Part shown: in pieces, positions 1-9,325 of the stretch
Position numbering within the stretch: position 1 is the stretch's first letter
How the letters are laid out: each line of letters opens with the position of its first letter
Assembly: GCF_001468395.1 (NCBI RefSeq)
Contig: NZ_LNSG01000001.1
Location: forward strand, 310,001-374,000
Direction: 5' to 3'
DNA: 64,000 bases
Source of the DNA: Sphingopyxis sp. H073
GTDB taxonomy: Bacteria > Pseudomonadota > Alphaproteobacteria > Sphingomonadales > Sphingomonadaceae
Notes under the pieces: generated by a model
What the model was told of the DNA's origin: nothing
Databases searched by the model: none
Seen by the model: the letters and a program-made list of their open reading frames with translations, nothing else
Position numbers and translations under genes: made by a program

Positions 1-1766
1 TCGAGGTGACCCCCGAATTCACGATCACCGCCGACGCGCTCTATTCGAAGCTCAAGACTGGACGGCACCAGGATTTCTTTGCCTTTCGCCTGCCGACGGG
101 CAGCAACCCCGTCACCAATCGCGTCGTCGAGGACGGCATGGTCGTCGCGGGTAACGCCAACGGCACGGTGACGACCGCGGGGCAGATCCGCAACGAGCCG
201 ACCGAGAGCTTCCTCTATGGGCTCAACGGCAAGTACGAGAATGACGGACTGACGGTCGAGGCCGACGGCTATTACAGCAAGGGCACGATCGACCAGACGA
301 TCCAGATCATCACGCTGCAGGCGACCGCCGCAGTTCCGGGAGCGTTCGATTTCCGGGACCAGACGGTCCCGTCGCTGACGCTGGGCGGTACCTTCAATCC
401 GACCAACTATGCCTCCTACAATCCCGCGAACAATGGCGTGCGCAGCAACCGGCTGATCGGTCTGCTCGAGGAATGGACCGGCAAGCTCGACGTCAGCTAT
501 GAGGCCGACAGCGGCGTCACCATTTCGGCGGGCGTGCGCTATACCGACCTTCATGCGCGGTCGAACGCATTCCGCAGCCAGGTCACCCCGACCCGGACCG
601 AGATCGAGCCCTATCTGAAGCTCATTAATGCTGGCGATATCCTGGCTGATATCCCGGGCAGCTTCCCGCGCAGCTTCCTCAGCACCGCGCCGACCTTCGA
701 TTATGTCTTCAACCGCGCGCAGGCGGCCGAGCCCAACCCCGATCCGAATGGCCGTTCGACGCTGCTTCCCAATCTGCAGCGCGACTATGATCTCAGCGAA
801 AAGACAATCGCGGGCTATCTGATGGTGTCGGGCGAGGGCGAGATCCTCGGTGTGCCGTACAAGGCGAATGGCGGCGTGCGCATCGCGGCGACGCGCCTGT
901 CGGTTGACAGCTATGTCAACGTCGGGGCGGTCAGCACGCTCCGCAACGACAAGAACCGCTACACCACCGTGCTGCCGAGCGCGAACATCGCGTTCAACGT
1001 CACCGACAATTTCCTCGTCCGCGTGTCGGGGTCGCAGACGATGCAGCGCGCGTCGATCGCCGACCTCGCGCCATCGACCTTCTTCAACGCGACGAACCTG
1101 TCGGTTACCGGAGGCAATGTGAACCTGAAGCCGCCGATCTCGACGCAGGCCGACGTCAGCTTTGAATATTATACGGGCAAAAGTTCGCTGATCTCGGGCG
1201 CTGTCTTCTATAAGGACGTCAAGGATTTCATCGCCAGTTTCGTGACCTCGGGGGTCGACACCAACCTCGATCCGCAGGGCCGGGTGCTCGTATTCTCGCG
1301 TCCGGAGAATCTGGCGAGCGCGAAGATCAAGGGCTTTGAAATCGGCATCCAGCAGTTCGCCGATTTCCTGCCGTCGCCGCTCGACGGCCTCGGCATCATC
1401 GCGAACTATACCTATTCGGACTCGGAGGACCAGTCCGGCTTCCCGCTCGTAGCGGTGTCGAAGAACAGCTACAACCTCGTCGGCTTGTACGAGAAGGGGC
1501 CGTTCTCGGCTCGCTTGGCGTACAACTATCGCGACGAGGCGGTGTTCGAATTCTCCGAAGGGCGGCCGAGCTTCATCGGCTCGCGCTCGCAGCTCGACGC
1601 GCAGGTCGGTTTCGACATCACCAGGAATTTCGCCCTGTCGCTGCAGGCGCAGAATCTGATGCCGAAGAAATCGGCGACGAAGGAATATAGTGTGAACGAA
1701 GTCGCCCTGAACAGCTACGCCCTGTCGGAGCGGCGCTTCTCGGTCGGGCTCCGCGCCAAATTCTGA
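1..1766 (+). CDS. TonB-dependent receptor, C-terminal part (5' end outside window)
   Basis: This is the C-terminal beta-barrel of an outer-membrane receptor that takes up large substrates using TonB energy. The open frame runs in from the left edge, with no signal peptide, TonB box or plug visible, so the GTG near position 6 is internal and about a quarter to a third of the protein is missing. Alternating aromatic and hydrophobic strands fill the length. The end is typical of the large Caulobacter/Xanthomonas-type receptors: a conserved strand (DAQVGFDITRNFALSLQAQN) and a terminal Phe for BamA recognition. The next gene, 55 bases downstream, is a secreted beta-helix protein, which suggests a carbohydrate substrate. 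That substrate is an inference. Confidence 0.9.
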   Translation, partial: EVTPEFTITADALYSKLKTGRHQDFFAFRLPTGSNPVTNRVVEDGMVVAGNANGTVTTAGQIRNEPTESFLYGLNGKYENDGLTVEADGYYSKGTIDQTIQIITLQATAAVPGAFDFRDQTVPSLTLGGTFNPTNYASYNPANNGVRSNRLIGLLEEWTGKLDVSYEADSGVTISAGVRYTDLHARSNAFRSQVTPTRTEIEPYLKLINAGDILADIPGSFPRSFLSTAPTFDYVFNRAQAAEPNPDPNGRSTLLPNLQRDYDLSEKTIAGYLMVSGEGEILGVPYKANGGVRIAATRLSVDSYVNVGAVSTLRNDKNRYTTVLPSANIAFNVTDNFLVRVSGSQTMQRASIADLAPSTFFNATNLSVTGGNVNLKPPISTQADVSFEYYTGKSSLISGAVFYKDVKDFIASFVTSGVDTNLDPQGRVLVFSRPENLASAKIKGFEIGIQQFADFLPSPLDGLGIIANYTYSDSEDQSGFPLVAVSKNSYNLVGLYEKGPFSARLAYNYRDEAVFEFSEGRPSFIGSRSQLDAQVGFDITRNFALSLQAQNLMPKKSATKEYSVNEVALNSYALSERRFSVGLRAKF

Positions 1767-1821
1767 TTCCTTGAGAACGGCGCGGCGCCCGTCCACAAGG
1801 GCCGCGCTGTCCACGGACGAT

Positions 1822-3525
1822 ATGGGAATGAATTGTATGCGATTGCCTGGCCGGGCCGGACGCCCTCTCCGTCTCGCCCTGTTCCTGTCGGTTGCGGCAG
1901 CTTGCGGGACGATGGCCCAGGCTCGGCCGGGCGATCTGCCAAGGATAGTCTCCGACCGCGCGACGATGGCCGCGAACCCGCTGCCCGATTTCTCCTATGC
2001 GGGTTATGGTTTCGGGACGCAGCCGATCCCCGGGGATGACGGCACGGTCGTTGACGTGACCAGCTTCGGCGCGATCCCTGACGACGGGCTCGACGACACG
2101 AAGGCGGTGCTGCGCGCGCTGGCCGCCGCGAATGCCGTCAAGGGCAAGGTGACGCTGCGCTTTCCCAGGGGACGCACGCAGATCACCGAGGTGCTGCGCA
2201 TCACCCGCAGCGACATCACGCTCGACGGCGCCGGCGCGGGGGCAGGGGGCAGCGAGCTCTGGTTCCCGCGGCCGCTGAAGCTGATCGACAAGAGCCATGA
2301 TTATGACGAGCTGCGCGAATATCTCGTCCGCGAGAAGAAGCAGCAGGTCGAGCCCGAACATAATATCGACTATCTCTTCACCGAATATAGCTGGGCGGGC
2401 GGGATGATCTTCGTCGCGCCCGAAGGAAGCCGGCCGGTTCCCTATGACGCGGCGAAGGATGTCCGCGACCCGGTGCTTGCGAACGGCGTGGCCGGCACGC
2501 AGTTCGCCCGCACCCTGACCGTCGACACCGCGTCGAAGCTGCGCGTCGGCGATGTCGTCCAGCTCCAGTGGTTTTCGGTCGACGGGCCGAAGAGCGCGAT
2601 CCTGAAATCCCTCTATGGCAACACCGACCTGCCGATCGGATCGCACCACTGGACCTCGCCCGACCGGCCGGTCGTAGTGCAGGCGACCCGCGTGACGGCG
2701 GTCAGAGGCAGGACGGTGACGCTGGGCGATCCGCTGCTCCACGACGTGCGCGCCGACCAGCCCGCGGTGCTTGCCGAGTGGCGGCACCTCACGAACGTCG
2801 GCATCCAGAATCTGCGCTTCCAGTTTCCCGACGCGCCTGCCTTCGGACATCATCTCGAGCAGGGTTATAACGGCATCTACATGACCGGCGTGTTCGACGG
2901 TTGGGTTCGCAACCTTGTTATCGACCAGTCCGACAGCGGCATCCTGACCGACAATGCCGCGAGCCTGACGATTGCGAATGTCACGACGACGGGCGCGCGG
3001 CGCGCGCATTACTCGGTGCATGTCGGCGCGGTGCATAATGTCCTGGTCAAGGATCTGAAGGTCGAAAATCCGGTCATCCATCCGCTCAGTGTCAACACGC
3101 GCTCGACGCGCTCGGTCTTCCTGCGCGCCGACGTCGCGGCCGGGGCGGTGCTCGACCAGCATAGCGGCTCCAACCACCAGAATCTCTTCGATCAGATCAC
3201 GCTTCATATCGACCCCGAGCAGGGGAAGGACGGCTGGGTCTATCGGTTGTGGGTCGGTGGCGGCGCGCCCTATTGGAAGCCGGGGCACGGGCTCTACAAC
3301 ACGCTGTGGAACGCGCGGCTGGTGATTCCGGAAAGTGTGCCGGCCGACGCGACGGTCGCGATCACCAGCGGGATCGAGGGGCCGGGCGAACGGATCGTCG
3401 GGCTTCACGCCAACCGCCGGATCAGCGTCCACTATGATCCGGCACCCTATATCGAGGGCACGGGAGAGGCCGTGGCAGGCGCGCCGTCGCTCTACGATTA
3501 TCAGCTCGCGCGGCGCCGGAAATAG
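1822..3525 (+). CDS. Secreted right-handed beta-helix protein, pectate lyase 3-like
   Basis: A predicted exported protein of about 567 residues. After a signal peptide (h-region LALFLSVAAACG, cleavage near AQA) comes a segment VDVTSFGAIPDDGLDDT at about residues 75-92. It matches the start of the Pectate_lyase_3/GH55-like beta-helix fold. The middle has repeated short strands (VGIQNLRF, VRNLVIDQ, LTIANVTTT, VLVKDLKV) expected of helix coils. Several starts are possible: a TTG at 1771, ATGs at 1822, 1828 and 1837. GGGA at 1824-1827 would suit the 1837 start, and 1822 keeps a longer n-region. Lying behind a TonB receptor, it may cut a polysaccharide whose fragments the receptor imports. The catalytic activity cannot be assigned from sequence alone. 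Confidence 0.75.
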   Translation: MGMNCMRLPGRAGRPLRLALFLSVAAACGTMAQARPGDLPRIVSDRATMAANPLPDFSYAGYGFGTQPIPGDDGTVVDVTSFGAIPDDGLDDTKAVLRALAAANAVKGKVTLRFPRGRTQITEVLRITRSDITLDGAGAGAGGSELWFPRPLKLIDKSHDYDELREYLVREKKQQVEPEHNIDYLFTEYSWAGGMIFVAPEGSRPVPYDAAKDVRDPVLANGVAGTQFARTLTVDTASKLRVGDVVQLQWFSVDGPKSAILKSLYGNTDLPIGSHHWTSPDRPVVVQATRVTAVRGRTVTLGDPLLHDVRADQPAVLAEWRHLTNVGIQNLRFQFPDAPAFGHHLEQGYNGIYMTGVFDGWVRNLVIDQSDSGILTDNAASLTIANVTTTGARRAHYSVHVGAVHNVLVKDLKVENPVIHPLSVNTRSTRSVFLRADVAAGAVLDQHSGSNHQNLFDQITLHIDPEQGKDGWVYRLWVGGGAPYWKPGHGLYNTLWNARLVIPESVPADATVAITSGIEGPGERIVGLHANRRISVHYDPAPYIEGTGEAVAGAPSLYDYQLARRRK

Positions 3526-3539
3526 GAAGCGGCGCTCGC

Positions 3540-3555
3540 TTCCGTAACGTAAACT
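3540..3555 (+). promoter_or_regulatory. Shared upstream motif TTCCGyAACGTAAACT, copy 1
   Basis: The 16-base string TTCCGTAACGTAAACT lies about 155 bases before the TonB receptor start at 3710. A nearly identical copy is at 9642-9657, upstream of folE, in the same orientation. The core CTTCCGT-A-ACGTAAA (3539-3553) is an imperfect palindrome with five of seven arms paired, as expected for a dimeric regulator site. The regulator is unknown. Confidence 0.35.
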
Positions 3556-3709
3556 GTTGCTATTCGGCCACGAATCCACGAAATTTTGCCAATTTTCGCC
3601 TGCGCGCGTTGACGCGCCGGTTGCGGTCGCTACAGCGACACGTTGCTGCCGGGCATCTCCCACTTAGGCCTTTGGGCTGCGTCCGGCGGTTTGGAGAGAG
3701 AGAGACATC

Positions 3710-6244
3710 ATGACTTTGCGCAACATCCTGTTGGGCGCCACCATGCTGTGCGCCGCGACCACCCCTGCTTACGCCTTTGCCCAGGACGCCGACGCGTCTG
3801 CCGACACCGCGACCACCAATGACGAGGCCGAATATGGTAACGAGATCATCGTTACCGCCACCGGCCGTTCGCAGATCGCACAGGATGTGCCGATTGCCCT
3901 GAGCGTCGTTGGCGGCGAGCAGCTTGCGAACGCCGGCATCTCGGACATTCGCGGTCTCCGTCAGGTGGCGCCGAGCCTTCAGGTAACGACGGGTCAATCG
4001 TCGGCGACCGGCGTCGTGCTGCGCATCCGCGGTATCGGTACCGCTGGCGACAACCCCGGGTTCGAGCCTGCCGTGGGCGTGTTCATCGATGGCGTGCTGC
4101 GCGCGCGTGCCGGCGTCGCGCTGGCCGACTTGCCCCCGATCGATCGCGTCGAAGTGCTGCGCGGTCCGCAGGGCACATTGTTCGGCCGCAACACTTCGGC
4201 CGGTGCGCTCAACATCATTACCCAGAAGCCCTCGTTCGACCTCGGTGGCTATGCCGAGCTCAGCTATGGCAATTATGACGAGATCGAAGCCAAGGCGGGC
4301 ATCACCGGCGGTCTTTCCGAGGCGGTCGCGCTCCGGCTCGACGGTGGCTATCACAAGCGCGACGGCTATATCAAAGACGCCAATTCGGATCGTCGCTTCA
4401 ACGATGTCGATCGCTGGTTCGTTCGCGGTCAGGCGCTGTTCGAGAAAGATGACATCAGCCTTCGCGTCATCGGCGACTATGCCAAGACCGACGAACAGTG
4501 CTGCGGCGCGATCAACACCAATTCGGGCTTCCTGATCGCTCCCAACCCGGCTGACATCAACACCGTGCTCGGCTTTGCTGCAAGCAATGTCATCCAGGCC
4601 TTTTCGGCCAACCCGCTGCTCGGCGGAGCGGTCGGCCGCGTCGGCATCGTCCGGCCGTTCGACGCCAAGTCGCGCACGATGGCGACGTCGCCGAACCGCG
4701 ACCTGTCCGAAAAGGTCAAGGAATGGGGCGTTTCCGGCGAGTTGAACTGGAATCTGGGCGATGTGACGCTGACCTCGATCACCGCCTACCGCGACTGGAA
4801 GGCGCTGCGTAACCAGGATATCGATTTCTCGGGTCTCGATCGCGCCTATCGCGATGGCTATCGCACCGGTCTGACCGACTTCACGCAGGAAATCCGTTTC
4901 AACGGTTCGGCGTTCGACGGTGGTCTCGACTGGCTGGTCGGCGGTTTCTACCTGAACGAAAAGACGACGCTCACCGACCGGGTGCGCTTCGGCACCCAGG
5001 CCGACCAGTTCGTCGACGGCATGTTCAACGCGCTGACCGCCGGTCAGCCGGGCCTGCCGGCGCAAGGCCTGCAGCTTTACGGCACGCTCGGGCCGCTGGT
5101 GCCGGTCTATGGCGGGGTGCCGCTGCCGCGCACGCCCGACGGTGGTGGTCAGGTTGCCGACCAGTATAGCGTCAAGACCGAAGCCTTCGCGCTCTTCACG
5201 CACAATATCGTCAACTTCACCGACCAGCTCTCGCTGACGCTCGGCCTGCGCTACAACCACGAGAACAAGGACATCAAGGCCAACCTGAACTCGGTTGTTC
5301 CGGCCTGCTCCTTCCTGCAGAGCCCTGGCGCTGCCGCCTATCGCGCCGGTCTTGGTGCGCGCTTCCCGCTGGTCTATCTCTATGCCTGCAACCCGACCGT
5401 CAATTCGGAGTTCAACGGCAACTACACCGGCGACCGCAGCGAAAGCGAGTTCACCGGCACGGCGAAGCTGTCGTTCAAGGTCACGGACGATGTCCTGCTC
5501 TATGGTGGTTACGACCGTGGCTACAAGTCGGGTGGTTACAACCTCGACCGCGGCTCGTTCGACAGCGTGCTGCTGGGCGGCAACGGTGCGCAGATCACCG
5601 ATCTGGAATTCGGCAACGAAACGGCCGACGTGTTCGAGGTCGGCGTGAAGAGCAATTTCGGCCACGCCTTCCAGGTCAACGCCTCGCTGTTCCACTCGAC
5701 GTTCAAGGGCTATCAGAACAACGCGTTCGAAGGGACGCGCTTCGTGGTCCGCAACTTCGACAAGGTGATCTCGCAGGGCGTCGAGCTCGACACGATCATC
5801 CGGCCGGTGAGCGACCTGACCTTCCAGTTCGGCTACACCTACCTCGACACCGAGGTGAAGGATCCGCTGGCGGGCAGCGACAATGGCAAGCCGCTGACCA
5901 ATTCGCCGCGCCATGTCATTACCTCGGCAATGACCTGGACGCCGCAGCTCAGCAGCTCGGTCGGCGGTCTCGTCCACATCGATGCGCGGACGAACAGCGA
6001 CTCGAATACGCTCAACTCGCCGCTCGGCGTGCCGTTCACGAAGAATGACGGCTATTCGATCGTCAACGCGCGCGTCGGTCTGAACTTCAACGACAACAAG
6101 TTCGGTATCGAGGCCTATGTCGAGAACCTGTTCAACAAATATTATAATATCACGTCGTTCCCGGTTCCCGAGCAGGGCACGAGCTTCGCGGTCTATCCCG
6201 CGCCGCCGCGCTTCTATGGTGTGAAGCTTCGCGCTTCTTTCTAA
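3710..6244 (+). CDS. TonB-dependent receptor (full length, 844 aa)
   Basis: Outer-membrane active transporter. The start is fixed by a purine-rich ribosome site (GGAGAGAGAG) just upstream. A signal peptide ends near residue 22-25 (AYA/FAQ), a TonB box EIIVTA sits at residues 45-50, and the plug carries RVEVLRGPQGTLFGRN around residue 150. The barrel ends in FYGVKLRASF with the terminal Phe. The pattern EIIVTATG...QDVPIALSVV is the common sphingomonad receptor type. The substrate cannot be read from the sequence. It faces another receptor gene tail to tail, sharing a terminator region. Confidence 0.93.
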   Translation: MTLRNILLGATMLCAATTPAYAFAQDADASADTATTNDEAEYGNEIIVTATGRSQIAQDVPIALSVVGGEQLANAGISDIRGLRQVAPSLQVTTGQSSATGVVLRIRGIGTAGDNPGFEPAVGVFIDGVLRARAGVALADLPPIDRVEVLRGPQGTLFGRNTSAGALNIITQKPSFDLGGYAELSYGNYDEIEAKAGITGGLSEAVALRLDGGYHKRDGYIKDANSDRRFNDVDRWFVRGQALFEKDDISLRVIGDYAKTDEQCCGAINTNSGFLIAPNPADINTVLGFAASNVIQAFSANPLLGGAVGRVGIVRPFDAKSRTMATSPNRDLSEKVKEWGVSGELNWNLGDVTLTSITAYRDWKALRNQDIDFSGLDRAYRDGYRTGLTDFTQEIRFNGSAFDGGLDWLVGGFYLNEKTTLTDRVRFGTQADQFVDGMFNALTAGQPGLPAQGLQLYGTLGPLVPVYGGVPLPRTPDGGGQVADQYSVKTEAFALFTHNIVNFTDQLSLTLGLRYNHENKDIKANLNSVVPACSFLQSPGAAAYRAGLGARFPLVYLYACNPTVNSEFNGNYTGDRSESEFTGTAKLSFKVTDDVLLYGGYDRGYKSGGYNLDRGSFDSVLLGGNGAQITDLEFGNETADVFEVGVKSNFGHAFQVNASLFHSTFKGYQNNAFEGTRFVVRNFDKVISQGVELDTIIRPVSDLTFQFGYTYLDTEVKDPLAGSDNGKPLTNSPRHVITSAMTWTPQLSSSVGGLVHIDARTNSDSNTLNSPLGVPFTKNDGYSIVNARVGLNFNDNKFGIEAYVENLFNKYYNITSFPVPEQGTSFAVYPAPPRFYGVKLRASF

Positions 6245-6259
6245 GGGACGGATAATAGA

Positions 6260-6290
6260 AAAGGGCGCGTCGTTCCGGCGCGCCCTTTTT
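6260..6290 (+). terminator. Intrinsic terminator of the receptor gene at 3710
   Basis: A perfect 10-bp stem, AAAGGGCGCG (6260-6269) with CGCGCCCTTT (6279-6288), and a 9-base loop. It ends in a T run at 6286-6290. It begins 15 bases after the stop codon. Confidence 0.88.
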
Positions 6291-6305
6291 GGTTTCTTGC
6301 TGCGG

Positions 6306-6348
6306 AAAAAGAAAGCCCGGGCTCTCAATGGAGAGGCCGGGCCTTTTT
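6306..6348. terminator. Bidirectional terminator between convergent receptors
   Basis: An imperfect hairpin with CTCTC/GAGAG around an AATG loop (6322-6335) and CCCGG/CCGGG plus AAAG/CTTT outside it. It is flanked by an A run on the left (6306-6313) and a T run on the right (6344-6348). It can therefore stop transcription from either side; it lies 20 bases past the minus-strand receptor's stop. Confidence 0.75.
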
Positions 6349-6367
6349 GTTTACGCTGTGCGCAGGG

Positions 6368-9319
6368 TCAGAATTTGACCCCGGCGCCGATGCCGTAACG
6401 GCGCGGTTCGAGCGTGAAGATGTTCGTGAACAGGCCCGACGACTGGTCGGTCAGGTACAGACCCGTCGTTGCGTTGCTGTCGAAGATATTCTGCACGAAA
6501 CCACGCACATACCAGCGGTCGTCCCTGCCGTTGAGCTGGATCTGGGCATTGGCTTGCGCATATCCCTTCACCTTGTTCACCCGGCCGTTGAAGATATTGC
6601 CATAGCTGTCGCCGGTGTAGGTGAGATCCATGCGCGGGACGAGCGACATGCCGCTGTCGAAGTTGATCGTGTGCTGGACACCGGCCGAGAATTTGACGTT
6701 CGGCGCCTGCGGCAGCTTGTTGCCCTTGATGCTGATCGGCACGCCGCCGCCATAAGCGGTGATCGCGCCGCCGGTGCCCGCAGCCGCAGCAACGAGCGCG
6801 TCGCAGCTCGAGAAGGCTCCGCTGCCGGCACCGAGCCCCGAGTCCGACGGGAAGGCGGTCGGCCCGCGCAGGCCGTTGGCTGCGGTCAGCCCGCGGCTGG
6901 CGTTGATGCCGTTGTTCACCGCGGTGACGAAGGCATCGGCAGCGGCCTGGCCGCCGACATTGGCGACGATGGCGCAGTTGAACGCCTGGCCGATATCTTT
7001 GATGATCACCGAATTCGGCAGGCCGCCCGACGGATCGCGCTGGTTGATGAACAGCGTGTCGTCGGTAACCTTGGTGTTGAGGTAGCTGAAGCCGAGGTTG
7101 ATCAGCCAGTCCGGGTCGGGCCGGACGATCCCTTCGACCTCGACGCCCCAGATGTCGGCGTCGACATTGTCGTTGAGCGAGGTGCGCGCGACGATGCGGC
7201 TGAGCTGCAGGCCCTTATATTTATAATAGAAGCCCGTCAGGTTCAGTTGCAGCTGGCCGCCGCCGAAGGTGTTTTTCGAACCGATCTCGAACGCGTCGAC
7301 GATTTCGGCATCGAAGGTTTCGGTCACGCCGGGAATGATCACCTGCAGCGCCGGGTTGATGCCGCCCGACTTGTAGCCGCGCGAGTAGGACGCATAGAGG
7401 AGATTGTCGTCGGTGATCTTGAAGTCGACGACGGCGCGGCCGGTGAATTCGTCGAACTTGAAGGTCCGGTCGCGGAACCGCTGCGGCCCCGGCAGCCCGG
7501 TCGCGCCCGTGTCGGCGTCGAACGTCCCCGAATAGGGCGACTGGAAGATGTCGCCGGTCGTGGAGTAGGGCACCAGGAAGTTCGCCAACGTCGAGTTCGA
7601 GATGTCGCGCTTCTTGTCGTTGTTGTAGCGCAGGCCGACGGTGAATTTCAGCCGGTCGCTCGCCTCGAAATAGGCCTCGCCGAAAATCCCGTAGGAAGTC
7701 AGCTTGAACACCTCGTCATGGTTCCGGAAGTAGGGCGAGCCGAGGTAGGACGGCGGCAGGCCCCGCGACAGCGCGGTAAAGGTGCCGAACAGCGATGCGA
7801 AATAGTCGATCGAGAAGGAATTGACATAATAGTCGCCGTCGGTCGTCTTCGACTGCGAATAGATGCCGCCGAGCAGGAAGTTGAGCGGTCCGTCGAAGTC
7901 GCTGGTGATGATGGCTTCACCTGCCCAGCTCTCGTTCTTCGCGACCGAGCGGTCGAAGGACAGGGGGGTCGCCGCACAGATGGCGTCGCCGCCGAAGACG
8001 CCGAGGCCGTTCGGATTTGTGTTCGACGTGCAGACATTGCCCGCCGGTCCGTTCGGGATCAGCGCGGCCGCGATCGGCGCAAAATAGGCGTTCGTACCCG
8101 GCAGGCCGGGGATGCCGTTGGCCGCGAGGAAGGCCAGCGAGTTCAGGCCCTGTTGCAGCGGCGCGCGGCTGGCGACGTCGAGGTTGTAGTCTTGCCGCGA
8201 ATCGATCCGCGTGCGCTGATAGATACCCGTGAGGCCGAGATTGATCGTCCCGAAGCTATGGTCGAGATGCGCCTGCGCCTGGATTTCGTCGGTGAAATAT
8301 TCGGGGGTGAAGTCGGTGTTGACCGTCCGCACATCGGCCGGCTCGACCGATGTCGCGTTGATGTCGGCGCCGTAGAGGCTGCCGGTTCCAAGCCCGAGCG
8401 CGGGCGAAATGCCGTTGAGGCCGAACACTTCGCGCGAGCCCAGCACGCTGGGGAAGGTCGCGTTGCCGTTGACCTTGCCATATTCGCGGCGGTTGTTGAG
8501 GCAGCCGAGCACGCCGGTCGGATCGCGCTGGCAGAGCTGCTTCTGGATACGAAGGCGGTCATCCTTTTCGCGGAAATAATAGCCCATCAGGTCCAGCGTC
8601 GTGTCCGGGCCCGGCTCCCAGCGCAGCGAACCGCGGATCGCGTACATTTCGCGGCCGTCGATGTGGCTGCCGTCGAACAGGTTCTTCGTATAGCCGCCGC
8701 GCTTCAGGTAGAAGCCCGCGGCACGGACCGCCAGCGTGTCGCCCAGCGGGACGTTGACCATCCCCTTGACTTTCCACGCATCGAAATTGCCATATTCGCC
8801 GTCGACCGACGCTTGGAACTCGCCGGGCTTGGGCTTGGCGGTGACGAAGTTGACGACGCCCGAGGTCGCGTTGCGGCCGAACAGCGTGCCCTGCGGTCCG
8901 CGCAGCACCTCGATGCGCTCGAGGTCGAAATATTCCGTCTCGAACAGGCGGGTACCGAACAGCGGCGAACCATTCACATGGATAGCGGTCGCGCTGTCGC
9001 AGCTGAAGCCGACGCAAAGGTCGCCGATGCCGCGGATGGTAAAGCTCGAGCCGGTGAAATTGCCCTTGGAAAAGGTGACGTTGGGCAGGGTGAGCTGAAG
9101 GTCGGACGCATTCTCGATCTGCTGCGATTCCAGTGCCTCGGCCGAAAAAGCGCTGACCGCGATCGGCACGTCCTGCAGGCGTTCGGCCTGGCGCTGCGCC
9201 GTGACGACGATCTCGCTTCCGTACGCATTGCTGCTTTCGTTGTCCGCGTTTTGCGCATGGGCTGGTGTCGCCACCGCCATCGCAACGACCGACGAACCGA
9301 TCAGTGCCTTGAACTTCAT
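6368..9319 (-). CDS. TonB-dependent receptor (983 aa)
   Basis: Outer-membrane transporter, convergent with the previous receptor. An ATG at 9325 abuts the ribosome site GGGAGG directly. The next in-frame ATG, at 9319, is six bases away from it and is the better start. Signal peptide MKFKALIGSSVVAMAVATPAHA, TonB box EIVVTA at about residues 36-41, then plug motifs (IRGIG; RIEVLRGPQGTLFGRN). A cysteine pair (LCVGFSC) lies in the plug after IRGIGD, as in one subgroup of sphingomonad receptors. Large insertions in the barrel loops explain the length. The C-terminus is YGIGAGVKF with final Phe. Substrate unknown. Confidence 0.93.
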   Translation of the reverse strand: MKFKALIGSSVVAMAVATPAHAQNADNESSNAYGSEIVVTAQRQAERLQDVPIAVSAFSAEALESQQIENASDLQLTLPNVTFSKGNFTGSSFTIRGIGDLCVGFSCDSATAIHVNGSPLFGTRLFETEYFDLERIEVLRGPQGTLFGRNATSGVVNFVTAKPKPGEFQASVDGEYGNFDAWKVKGMVNVPLGDTLAVRAAGFYLKRGGYTKNLFDGSHIDGREMYAIRGSLRWEPGPDTTLDLMGYYFREKDDRLRIQKQLCQRDPTGVLGCLNNRREYGKVNGNATFPSVLGSREVFGLNGISPALGLGTGSLYGADINATSVEPADVRTVNTDFTPEYFTDEIQAQAHLDHSFGTINLGLTGIYQRTRIDSRQDYNLDVASRAPLQQGLNSLAFLAANGIPGLPGTNAYFAPIAAALIPNGPAGNVCTSNTNPNGLGVFGGDAICAATPLSFDRSVAKNESWAGEAIITSDFDGPLNFLLGGIYSQSKTTDGDYYVNSFSIDYFASLFGTFTALSRGLPPSYLGSPYFRNHDEVFKLTSYGIFGEAYFEASDRLKFTVGLRYNNDKKRDISNSTLANFLVPYSTTGDIFQSPYSGTFDADTGATGLPGPQRFRDRTFKFDEFTGRAVVDFKITDDNLLYASYSRGYKSGGINPALQVIIPGVTETFDAEIVDAFEIGSKNTFGGGQLQLNLTGFYYKYKGLQLSRIVARTSLNDNVDADIWGVEVEGIVRPDPDWLINLGFSYLNTKVTDDTLFINQRDPSGGLPNSVIIKDIGQAFNCAIVANVGGQAAADAFVTAVNNGINASRGLTAANGLRGPTAFPSDSGLGAGSGAFSSCDALVAAAAGTGGAITAYGGGVPISIKGNKLPQAPNVKFSAGVQHTINFDSGMSLVPRMDLTYTGDSYGNIFNGRVNKVKGYAQANAQIQLNGRDDRWYVRGFVQNIFDSNATTGLYLTDQSSGLFTNIFTLEPRRYGIGAGVKF

Positions 9320-9325
9320 CAACAT

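Noticed and set aside
1618..3663. A 681-residue open frame on the minus strand opposite the receptor and beta-helix genes
   Set aside because: The translated sequence is Arg/Asp-rich low-similarity text typical of antisense reading in GC-rich genes; the plus-strand genes have signal peptides and domains.
3560..6328. A 922-residue minus-strand open frame across the receptor at 3710-6244
   Set aside because: It is a shadow in the reverse frame of a well-supported receptor and has no recognisable domain.
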